A model generated the notes under the pieces. That model saw only the letters and a program-made list of their open reading frames with translations. It was not told where the DNA came from and ran no database searches. 64,000 bases of DNA. Origin: Corynebacterium glyciniphilum AJ 3170. Lineage in GTDB: Bacteria > Actinomycetota > Actinomycetes > Mycobacteriales > Mycobacteriaceae. This document shows positions 27,200-34,462 of this stretch, one piece after another (position 1 is the first letter of the stretch; each line of letters opens with the position of its first letter). Location: positions 3,162,001 to 3,226,000 of the forward strand of contig NZ_CP006842.1 of assembly GCF_000626675.1 (NCBI RefSeq), given 5' to 3'. A program made the translations under genes and the position numbers.

Positions 27200-27314
27200 A
27201 CACATACACCCCTCTCCCAACTTTTCCCCTCTCTCTTCCTCCTCCACCTCCTCCCTCAACCTCTCACACCCCTCACTCTCTCCTCTCTCCACGCCCGGCG
27301 CCGTCGCGCCGGGC
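27200..27314 (+). promoter_or_regulatory. G-free CU-rich leader plus hairpin upstream of the exopolysaccharide operon
   Basis: Positions 27200-27292 (93 nt) contain no G at all on the plus strand and are mostly C and T. They are followed at once by a perfect 9-bp hairpin (GCCCGGCGC, loop CGTC, GCGCCGGGC; 27293-27314), and the first gene starts 19 nt later. Long C-rich, G-poor, unstructured RNA is the hallmark of Rho utilisation sites, so a Rho-dependent attenuator is plausible. Confidence 0.5.
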
Positions 27315-27332
27315 CGAACAAAGTGATTCACC

Positions 27333-28922
27333 GTGATCCTCGGAAAAGCATCAACTGACCCCTCACCTCCGTCCCCCGATACATCCCCAGATACATCTCC
27401 AGATGCCTCGCGCCACCGCGGCGGGGGCACCAGCGTCCAGCGCATCTCGCACGCCCTGGACCGGCGCCAGGACCGCCATCTGCAGCGCAAGTGGTACTTC
27501 ATCGTCTCCGACGCGCTGGCGGTCTTCGCCGCCACGTTCCTCGCCAATGCACTGAGCCTCTACCTGTGGAAACCCCTGGGCTGGGCACTGGTGGAGGAGT
27601 TCTTCTCCCTGCGCAGTCTCGGCATGACCTCATTGCTGACGATGTGCTGGGTGGCCGCGATCGCCGTCTGCCGCGGGTACAGCCACCAGGCACGGGCGTT
27701 CCCGTCGATCGGGCGGGAGTACGTCCTCAAGGGGTCGCTGTCCTACTTCGCGGTCCTGGCGTGTGTGGACGCCCTGTCGAACTACGGATTGTTCCGGCAG
27801 TTCGCGTTGATGGCGCTACCCGCCGGGCTGGTGCTGATGACCGTCACCCGTCACCTGTCACGCCGGTACACCTCACGGTTCCGGACCGACCTCCAGCGCC
27901 AGTTCCTGGTGATCGGCAATGTCGCCGACATCAACAAACTGCTGTGCACCTCGTGGCACGAAAACAACGAGAACAACACCGAAAACCCAGGTTGGATTCA
28001 CGCGATCCTGGTCACCGACCCGCACAACCGCGACAAACTGGCCGACACCGGAGATGTCCCGATCAATTCCGTCTGCATCGACGAGTCCTTCTCCAACGAG
28101 GATTTCGTGGCCACCGCCGCCGGCTACAACTGTGACGCAGTGTGGGTCGCCTCCCTGGCGGACTTCGGCCACCGCAACCTGCGCCGACTGTCCTGGCACC
28201 TGGACCGGCTGAATATGCGTCTCTACCTCGACCCGATGATCGAGGGCATCGCCGGCACCCGGCTGAACGTGGTGCCGTTCGGCCCGAGTCACACCCTGTA
28301 CGTGGACCGCCCCCGGTTCAATGCGGCCAACGGGCTGTCCAAACGGCTCTTCGACATCGCTGTCTCCGCGTTCGCGCTGGTGGCGGTCTCGCCGATCCTG
28401 GCTGTCACGGCACTGGCGATCAAGCTGGAAGACGGCGGGCCGGTGTTCTACGTCAGCGACCGCATCGGCTACCGCGGCCAGTCGTTCCGGATCTTCAAGT
28501 TCCGCAGTATGCACACCGACGCCGACGAACGGTTGCAGAAGCTCCGCGAGGAGGTCGGCGCGGACGGTCTGTTCAAGATGAAGGACGACCCCCGGGTCAC
28601 GACGGTCGGCAGATTCATCCGGAAGACCAGCATCGACGAACTGCCGCAGTTCGTCAATGCACTGTTCGGCACGATGAGTGTCGTGGGGCCTCGCCCGCAC
28701 CTGCAGCACGAGGTCGACGCCTTCGGCGATGACATGCGCATGCGCATGGAGGTGCGCCCCGGCATCACCGGCCTGTGGCAGGTCTCGGGCCGCTCGGACC
28801 TGACACCCGCCCAGGCGGAGAAACTGGACCTGTACTACGTGGACAACTGGTCACTCGTCTTGGACGTCCGCACCATCCTGCAGACCGTCCGCGCCGTCGT
28901 CCTGTCGAGGGGGGCGTACTAG
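27333..28922 (+). CDS. Polyprenyl-phosphate glycosylphosphotransferase initiating exopolysaccharide synthesis (WbaP/CpsE type)
   Basis: 529 aa from a GTG start; the frame has a stop just upstream at 27324. Residues ~50-175 hold four membrane helices, ~185-320 a CoA-binding-like Rossmann region, and ~340-529 the bacterial sugar transferase domain: KRLFDIAVSAFALVAVSPIL, FRIFKFRSMHTDADERLQ, KTSIDELPQFVNALFGTMSVVGPRP and RPGITGLWQVSGRSD. It transfers a sugar-1-phosphate to the lipid carrier, the first step of repeat-unit assembly. An N-terminal SPDTSPDTSPDA repeat is present. It is the first gene of the EPS cluster, and the next gene starts one base after its stop. Confidence 0.93.
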   Translation: MILGKASTDPSPPSPDTSPDTSPDASRHRGGGTSVQRISHALDRRQDRHLQRKWYFIVSDALAVFAATFLANALSLYLWKPLGWALVEEFFSLRSLGMTSLLTMCWVAAIAVCRGYSHQARAFPSIGREYVLKGSLSYFAVLACVDALSNYGLFRQFALMALPAGLVLMTVTRHLSRRYTSRFRTDLQRQFLVIGNVADINKLLCTSWHENNENNTENPGWIHAILVTDPHNRDKLADTGDVPINSVCIDESFSNEDFVATAAGYNCDAVWVASLADFGHRNLRRLSWHLDRLNMRLYLDPMIEGIAGTRLNVVPFGPSHTLYVDRPRFNAANGLSKRLFDIAVSAFALVAVSPILAVTALAIKLEDGGPVFYVSDRIGYRGQSFRIFKFRSMHTDADERLQKLREEVGADGLFKMKDDPRVTTVGRFIRKTSIDELPQFVNALFGTMSVVGPRPHLQHEVDAFGDDMRMRMEVRPGITGLWQVSGRSDLTPAQAEKLDLYYVDNWSLVLDVRTILQTVRAVVLSRGAY

Positions 28923-30032
28923 ATGACCACGATTCTGCACGTGACCGACTGCTTCGACGGTGGGGTAGCCACCGCGGTCAACCAGTACGCCCGACTGACC
29001 CCGGAGTACCGCCATCTGCTGCTGGCCAACAACGCCCGCAGCACCGCGCCCACCGCCGCACGCTCGCCCGGGGCATTCGCCGTGGACGAGCAGCTTCCGT
29101 CGTCCCCCGCCTCCGCGGTCACCGCGGTGCGCCGGGCCGTTGCCGGCCACCGCCCCGATGTGGTCCACGCCCACTCAAGCTTCGCCGGGGCCTACACCCG
29201 GGTCGCCCGTTCGATCGACCTGGTCACCCCCGGTCGCCCGGCACGACCGGTGGTGTACACCCCGCACAGCTTCGCCTTCGAACGCGCCGACATCCCCCGC
29301 TGGAAGCGCCGGGCGTTCCGCGCGATGGAGCGCTCCCTGCACCCGCTGACCACCGTCGGCGCGTCCTGCGCGCAGTGGGAAGGGGAGCTGATGGTCGGCC
29401 TCGGCCGGACACCTGTCGTCGTCGTCCCCAATGCGCTGATGAACGACCACCCGGCAGTGCCGGGGAGCTGGTCGCCCCCGCCGGACGCGTCACACCCGGT
29501 CATCGGCGTGGTCTCCCGGGTAACGCCCCAACGCGACCCGGCATTCTTCGCCGCGACCGCCCGGCTCATCCGGCAACGCATCCCCGACGCCCGGTTCGTG
29601 TGGATCGGCGACGGGGACGGTAAGGACGCGTCGCTGGTCGACGTCCTGACCGATGCCGGCGTCGAGGTGACCGGATGGCTGTCCGGGGAGCAGTTACGCC
29701 AACGGGTCGCCGGGCTGTCCCTCGTCCTGCACACCGCGCGCTGGGACGGATTCCCCATGGCGGTGCTCGAAGCGCGCCGGGTGGGCGTTCCACTGCTGGT
29801 GCGTGACATCCCCGCGTTGCGGGAGTGCCCGGCCACGGCGCGGTTCGACTCGCCGCAGGATGCTGCGGACAAGTCCGTGGCGATCCTGCGGGACTGCCGT
29901 GACCCGTCGCACTGGGCCGGTCTCGACGAATCCCACACCCCCGAACGCCAGCATGCGGCACTCACCGAGGCGTACTCGCTGGCCCTCGAACTCACAGGAA
30001 GGAGGACATATGCGAAGACGCTCAGACGCTAG
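28923..30032 (+). CDS. Glycosyltransferase family 4 (GT-B fold)
   Basis: 369 aa. It opens with TTILHVTDCFDGGVATAVNQYARL, the acceptor-side Gly loop of GT4 enzymes. DVVHAHSSFAGAYTRVA, VYTPHSFAFERADI and the donor-site region SLVLHTARWDGFPMAVLEARRVGVPLLV follow, with the E-x7-E-like motif in the last block. It would add a sugar to the lipid-linked intermediate made by the preceding enzyme. Its end overlaps the start of the next gene (30010) by 23 nt. Confidence 0.9.
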   Translation: MTTILHVTDCFDGGVATAVNQYARLTPEYRHLLLANNARSTAPTAARSPGAFAVDEQLPSSPASAVTAVRRAVAGHRPDVVHAHSSFAGAYTRVARSIDLVTPGRPARPVVYTPHSFAFERADIPRWKRRAFRAMERSLHPLTTVGASCAQWEGELMVGLGRTPVVVVPNALMNDHPAVPGSWSPPPDASHPVIGVVSRVTPQRDPAFFAATARLIRQRIPDARFVWIGDGDGKDASLVDVLTDAGVEVTGWLSGEQLRQRVAGLSLVLHTARWDGFPMAVLEARRVGVPLLVRDIPALRECPATARFDSPQDAADKSVAILRDCRDPSHWAGLDESHTPERQHAALTEAYSLALELTGRRTYAKTLRR

Positions 30033-32739
30033 GCCCCCGTCCCGGGACTCCCTGAATACGGCCTCGAACTCACCACTGAATTCACCACTCCTCGTCGCCG
30101 TGCTTCTCGGCGCCGTGGCGGTGGTCGTCGGCCTGGTGGCCCGCGCCACGATCACCGGACGCTTCGGTGGTTTCGGCAATGACGCCGGCACGATCCGGGA
30201 GATCATGACCTCCCCGTTCAGTGCCATGGACCTGGGCTACGGCTCGTACTCGGTGATCGCACAGTTCTACACCGCCCTCGGCATGGAGGACGCGCCCACC
30301 GCAGCCTCGGTGTTCGGCGCGGTGATCGGCGCGACAGCACTGGGCATCGTCCTGGTGCGCGTGGGCGGAGTACATGCCGGCAGGATCTCCCTGGTCCTGG
30401 CGTTGGCCGCTCCGGTGCTCATCGGCCTGTACCAGGCGACCTACACCAAGGAGATCCTGATCTCCCTGGGCATGATCGTGATCGTCCTGATGCCGATGAA
30501 CCTGGCCGGGGAGGTCGTGGTCGTCGCCGCGCTCGCCCTGCTCGGCACCGAGTACCGGACGTACTGGTCCATTGTCGCGGTCATCTACGTCGTCCTCCGG
30601 CTGCTGCTGGCCCGACGGGCCACCGTCTCGGGACGCCGCATCGCCGCAACCCCCTGGCGGGTGCTGCGGATCCTGGCGCTGTTGAGCGCACTTGCCGGGC
30701 TCGCGGTCTGGATCGGCACCGGCGATCCGGCCGACTACTTCCGCACCGCGGTGAACGAGGGCGAGGCCCGGCAGGCAGTGACGGGGTCGATCATCGGCCG
30801 GTTCATTGAACTTCCGGAACCTCTCGGCGGTGTGGTGAACGTGGTGCTGACCACGATGTTCTTCATCGTCCCGCTGCCGATGGCCGCGAAATTCTCCCCG
30901 TACTACCTGGTCATCGGCATTCTCTTCGCCCTGATCTGGATCAGTGCCGTGGCCGCGGCGACGGCCGCCGGGCGCGCCCACGGCAGCGACCGCCACCTCA
31001 TCCCGCCTCGCGACCGACGGATGATGGCCCGCTTCGCCGCGGTGCCCCTGTCCTTCCTCGTGGTCCAGGGACTCTTCGAGCCGGACTGGGGATCAGCGCT
31101 GCGCCACGCCACTCCGATGGTGCCGCTGATCGTGGGTGCCGTCGCACTCATGGAGAAGTACCGGACGCAACAGACAGAACACACCAACCAGAAAAGGACC
31201 CCCATGACCACCCCCTCCTCCCCTTCAGAACAGAACCATCTGGCCACCTATCTGGGATACCTGCGCACGTCGTTCTGGATGCTCATCGTGGGTGCCGTCA
31301 TCGGCGGACTCCTCGGCTGGGGCGCGTCCGCCCTGATGACCAAGCAGTACACCGCCACCTCCCAGCTGTACGTCGGCGCAGCGAACACCGGCAACTCCAC
31401 CGACGCCTACCGCGGCACGCTGCTGAGCCAGAGCCAGGTCGGGACCTATGCCGAGATCGCCACCAGCCGGGCGCTCGGTGAACGTGTCGCACGGGACCTC
31501 GGGCTCGACCAGAGCCCCGCAGAGGTTGCCTCGATGCTGACCGCCGGAGCCAACCGCGACACGGTGATCCTCAACATCAACGCCGTGGCCGAGGACGCCG
31601 AGGAAGCCCGCGACCTCGCCAACTCCGCGGCCGCCCAGCTGACCGCCATGGTCGCCGAGCTCAACACCACCACCGCACCCGACGGGCCGTCCAGCGCGCC
31701 CCAGCTGGCACCGTTGAACGACGCGCTGACCCCCGATGCGCCGTCCTCACCCAAGATCCTGCAGAACGTGGGGATCGGTGCCGGTGCCGGGCTGATCCTC
31801 GGTCTCGTCGCCGCCGTCGTGCGTGGCATGACCGACAACCGGATCCGTGATCGTCGTCAGATCGCCGACATTGTCGGCGCACCGGCGATCGGCACGATCA
31901 GCACCAGTGACAACCTCTCCGGGTCGGCCGGCTCCCATGTGCTCGACTTCGCCGCGGCCCCGGTGATCGCGGCAGAACAGTTCCGTGAGCTGCGCACGAA
32001 CCTGCGCTTCCTCGATGTCGACAACCCGCCGACGGTCATCGCCGTCACCAGTGGCATGCCTGGTGAAGGCAAGTCCACGCTGGCCACCAACCTCGCCCTC
32101 GCCCTGGCTGACGACGGTGAGCGGGTCTGCCTCGTCGACGCCGACCTGCGCCGTCCCCGCGTCGCCGATTACCTGGGCGGAGACCTGCAGTCCGAGGTCG
32201 GCCTGTCGACCGTCCTGTCTGGCGCCGCCCATGTCGACGACATCGTGCAGGAGTCCGGTCGCGACGGACTGACGGTGGTCACCTCCGGTCCGCAGCCGCC
32301 GAACCCCGCCGAGCTGCTCGGCTCCCAGCGTTTCCGTGACGTGCTGACTGACCTGGACGCCCGGTACGACTACGTCATCGTCGACGCGTCACCGGTGATT
32401 CCGGTGACTGACGCCGCCCTGGTCTCCTCCGCGGCCGACGGGCTGATCCTGGCCGTGAGCCACGGTGACACCACCGTCGACCAGCTCACCCAGACCACCA
32501 GCAACCTCACCCAGGTCGGTGCCCACGTGCTGGGCACCGTGTTCACGATGACCCCGAAGTCCGAGGGCAAGGGCTACTACCGCAACGGATACGGGTACGG
32601 CTACGGCAACACCGCAGCCGCCGTCCAGCGGTCCGCCCAGGCAGCGAAGACGTCGGGAAGCTCAGTGGACGCGAGTGCCACAGGGGCCGCGGCGCAGCAC
32701 GCAGTCGACGCCCGGGAGACGGTGGGAGCGGACCGCTGA
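30010..32739 (+). CDS. Fusion: polytopic membrane protein (candidate polysaccharide polymerase) + Wzc-type tyrosine kinase/chain-length regulator
   Basis: A single 909-aa open frame from the ATG at 30010 (RBS GGAAGGAGG). Residues 1-385 have about ten membrane helices and resemble O-antigen/EPS polymerases or unassigned EPS-cluster membrane proteins. A hydrophilic linker (MEKYRTQQTEHTNQKRTP) leads without a stop into residues 399-909, a complete Wzc-like protein: two membrane helices around a Wzz-type external domain, then a BY-kinase with Walker A SGMPGEGKST, Walker A' VCLVDADLRRPR, Walker B YDYVIVDASP and a Tyr-cluster tail YYRNGYGYGYGN. An internal start at 31204 with AAAAGG upstream may also yield the kinase alone. 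Confidence 0.85.
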   Translation: MRRRSDARPPSRDSLNTASNSPLNSPLLVAVLLGAVAVVVGLVARATITGRFGGFGNDAGTIREIMTSPFSAMDLGYGSYSVIAQFYTALGMEDAPTAASVFGAVIGATALGIVLVRVGGVHAGRISLVLALAAPVLIGLYQATYTKEILISLGMIVIVLMPMNLAGEVVVVAALALLGTEYRTYWSIVAVIYVVLRLLLARRATVSGRRIAATPWRVLRILALLSALAGLAVWIGTGDPADYFRTAVNEGEARQAVTGSIIGRFIELPEPLGGVVNVVLTTMFFIVPLPMAAKFSPYYLVIGILFALIWISAVAAATAAGRAHGSDRHLIPPRDRRMMARFAAVPLSFLVVQGLFEPDWGSALRHATPMVPLIVGAVALMEKYRTQQTEHTNQKRTPMTTPSSPSEQNHLATYLGYLRTSFWMLIVGAVIGGLLGWGASALMTKQYTATSQLYVGAANTGNSTDAYRGTLLSQSQVGTYAEIATSRALGERVARDLGLDQSPAEVASMLTAGANRDTVILNINAVAEDAEEARDLANSAAAQLTAMVAELNTTTAPDGPSSAPQLAPLNDALTPDAPSSPKILQNVGIGAGAGLILGLVAAVVRGMTDNRIRDRRQIADIVGAPAIGTISTSDNLSGSAGSHVLDFAAAPVIAAEQFRELRTNLRFLDVDNPPTVIAVTSGMPGEGKSTLATNLALALADDGERVCLVDADLRRPRVADYLGGDLQSEVGLSTVLSGAAHVDDIVQESGRDGLTVVTSGPQPPNPAELLGSQRFRDVLTDLDARYDYVIVDASPVIPVTDAALVSSAADGLILAVSHGDTTVDQLTQTTSNLTQVGAHVLGTVFTMTPKSEGKGYYRNGYGYGYGNTAAAVQRSAQAAKTSGSSVDASATGAAAQHAVDARETVGADR
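31190..31206 (+). promoter_or_regulatory. Internal RBS and start codon for a stand-alone Wzc-type kinase
   Basis: AGAAAAGGA lies 5 nt before the in-frame ATG at 31204, exactly where a separate Wzc protein (511 aa) would begin. It suggests that the kinase can be made both as a fusion and alone. Confidence 0.5.
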
Positions 32740-32751
32740 GTTCGCCTGAGT

Positions 32752-32778
32752 CCGACGACACCGACGACACCGACGACA
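32752..32778 (+). repeat. 9-bp tandem repeat (CCGACGACA x3)
   Basis: Three exact copies lie between the kinase stop and the flippase start. They are in the flippase frame, which is open upstream and would read as an acidic DDT repeat if translation began earlier. Confidence 0.8.
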
Positions 32779-32804
32779 CCGGCCGACGCGGCCGACTGTC
32801 ATCG

Positions 32805-33980
32805 GTGATACGCATGGGGCCTGCACTGATCGGCCAGGGGCTGAACTTCCTGGCGATGCTCCTGCCGATCCTCGGCCAGGAGACCGGTCAGCTGGCCTAC
32901 CTCATGCTGCCGCTGGCGTTGGCCACGGTGCTCTCGCGCACCACGATCCTCGGCTTCCACAGCCGGTACCTCACGCTGGCGGCTCCGATGCGACGCACCG
33001 CGACCTCGGTGTCACTGGCGTCGTTGTGGCTGACCACCCTGGTGTGTGGGGGTGTCGCCGCAGTTCTCGCCGCCACCGGTGCACCCGGGGCAGCGGCTGT
33101 CGCCGGATGGACAGCGCTGCTCGTCATCTCGAACGGGGTCTATCTCATGGCCGTCGCCGTGGCGACCCAGGAGCAGCGGATGGACGTCTACTCCACGGCA
33201 CGGCTGGTCTACGGGGTGGTCAACGTCCTGGTGACCGTTATGGTGGTGTTCGTCGTCCCGTTCCAGGCGGGGCTCATCGTCGCCGCGATTGTGAATCCGC
33301 TCGTAGGCGCGGCGTTGATCGTGGTCCGCACCCGTAACCGACTGTTGCCGGAGGTCTTCCGCGACCTGCCTCGGCTTCTGGACCGGGAGCATCGCGGCTA
33401 CCTCGCCGTCTCCTCGCGTGCCACGGGCGCGACGCTGCTGTCGGAGTGTGGTTTCCAGATCCAGGGGTTCCTCACCCCGTTCCTCGGCCCGTACCAGGAG
33501 ATCTGGGCCGTTGTCGTGCGGCTCACCGGTGGTTTCGGGTCCCTGGCTCAACAGGTCATCGCCCCGTCGCTGGAGGCGAAGATCGCGGTGTCGATCCGGG
33601 AGAATGACACTGCACTGACCAGACGCTGGTGCCGAATCTGTGCCGTCGGCGGTCTGCTGCTCGGCGCCGTGTGCGCCGTCGTGCAGACCGGAGCGCTGGT
33701 CTTCTCACTGCCGGAGGACGACGCCCTCAGCCCGCTGGTCCTCGCGGCCACCGCGGTGTTCTGCGTGGCGTCGCTGGCGACGAACCTGTCGGTGAAGATC
33801 CCCCTGATGAAGGGCCACGACAGAGGATTCCTCGTGTGGTCGGTCGGGCGACTCGTGCCCCTCGTCGCGCTGATGGCGACCACCGGTGCCGTCCTGTTGG
33901 GAGGCATCGTTGTGGTGCAGACCCTCGCTGCGGTGGCCTTCCTGGTGATCGCACTGCGTCCGGTTCGATACCAGAACTGA
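32805..33980 (+). CDS. Polysaccharide flippase (Wzx-like membrane protein)
   Basis: 391 aa with about ten to twelve predicted membrane helices, starting GPALIGQGLNFLAMLLPIL and alternating hydrophobic blocks through AAVAFLVIALRPVR. The length and layout fit the MATE/MOP-superfamily repeat-unit flippases. The start codon is uncertain: GTG at 32805 has no clear RBS, and the frame is open upstream through the 9-bp repeat. It follows the kinase gene by 65 nt. It would move the lipid-linked repeat unit across the membrane for polymerisation. Confidence 0.8.
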   Translation: MIRMGPALIGQGLNFLAMLLPILGQETGQLAYLMLPLALATVLSRTTILGFHSRYLTLAAPMRRTATSVSLASLWLTTLVCGGVAAVLAATGAPGAAAVAGWTALLVISNGVYLMAVAVATQEQRMDVYSTARLVYGVVNVLVTVMVVFVVPFQAGLIVAAIVNPLVGAALIVVRTRNRLLPEVFRDLPRLLDREHRGYLAVSSRATGATLLSECGFQIQGFLTPFLGPYQEIWAVVVRLTGGFGSLAQQVIAPSLEAKIAVSIRENDTALTRRWCRICAVGGLLLGAVCAVVQTGALVFSLPEDDALSPLVLAATAVFCVASLATNLSVKIPLMKGHDRGFLVWSVGRLVPLVALMATTGAVLLGGIVVVQTLAAVAFLVIALRPVRYQN

Positions 33981-34015
33981 TATTGTAGGGAAAAGTATGA
34001 CGAGGAGGGACCGCC

Positions 34016-34453
34016 GTGAAAAACACGCCCGTCGGCATAGCCGCCACTACTGCCGCGACAGCACTGCTGTTGTCCGCGTGCAGTGCGGACGACCAGACAG
34101 ACGCCCAGCCGAGTTCAAGCACGGCGACAACCTCGGTGGCAGAGTCAGAGCAGGTCACAGAGCCGGTGCCCGACACGGTCGTCGTCTACCGTCCGGGGGC
34201 GATCGACAACAACTTCACCGCCGACGACGTGCCGGCATGGCCCGGGCCCGACCCGTCGGACGTCCTGGAGCCCAACCCGCCGTCTGGTGAGCGCGGCGCC
34301 ATCAGCGGAGACGATGCCGCTGCGGTGTACCAGGCGGCGCTGGAGAACCCGGAAACGCTCCTGCAGGACGGGCAGGCGCCGCGCGATGTCACCGGCGCCG
34401 TCTGGTGGGTCAACAACCACGCGGAATGGCTGGTTGTCGAGCCTCAGTGGTGA
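34016..34453 (+). CDS. Small secreted lipoprotein of the EPS cluster
   Basis: 145 aa from a GTG with a strong RBS (GAGGAGGGA, 34002-34010). The signal sequence ends in a lipobox LLSAC, giving a Cys-anchored protein. Mature residues are acidic and Ser/Thr/Pro-rich, then a compact C-terminal region containing YQAALENPETLLQDG and WWVNNHAEWLVVEPQW. No family is recognised. It could be an envelope accessory factor for polysaccharide export. It converges with the GT/pyruvyltransferase gene (9-nt gap). Confidence 0.8.
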   Translation: MKNTPVGIAATTAATALLLSACSADDQTDAQPSSSTATTSVAESEQVTEPVPDTVVVYRPGAIDNNFTADDVPAWPGPDPSDVLEPNPPSGERGAISGDDAAAVYQAALENPETLLQDGQAPRDVTGAVWWVNNHAEWLVVEPQW

Positions 34454-34462
34454 CAGAAGGCC

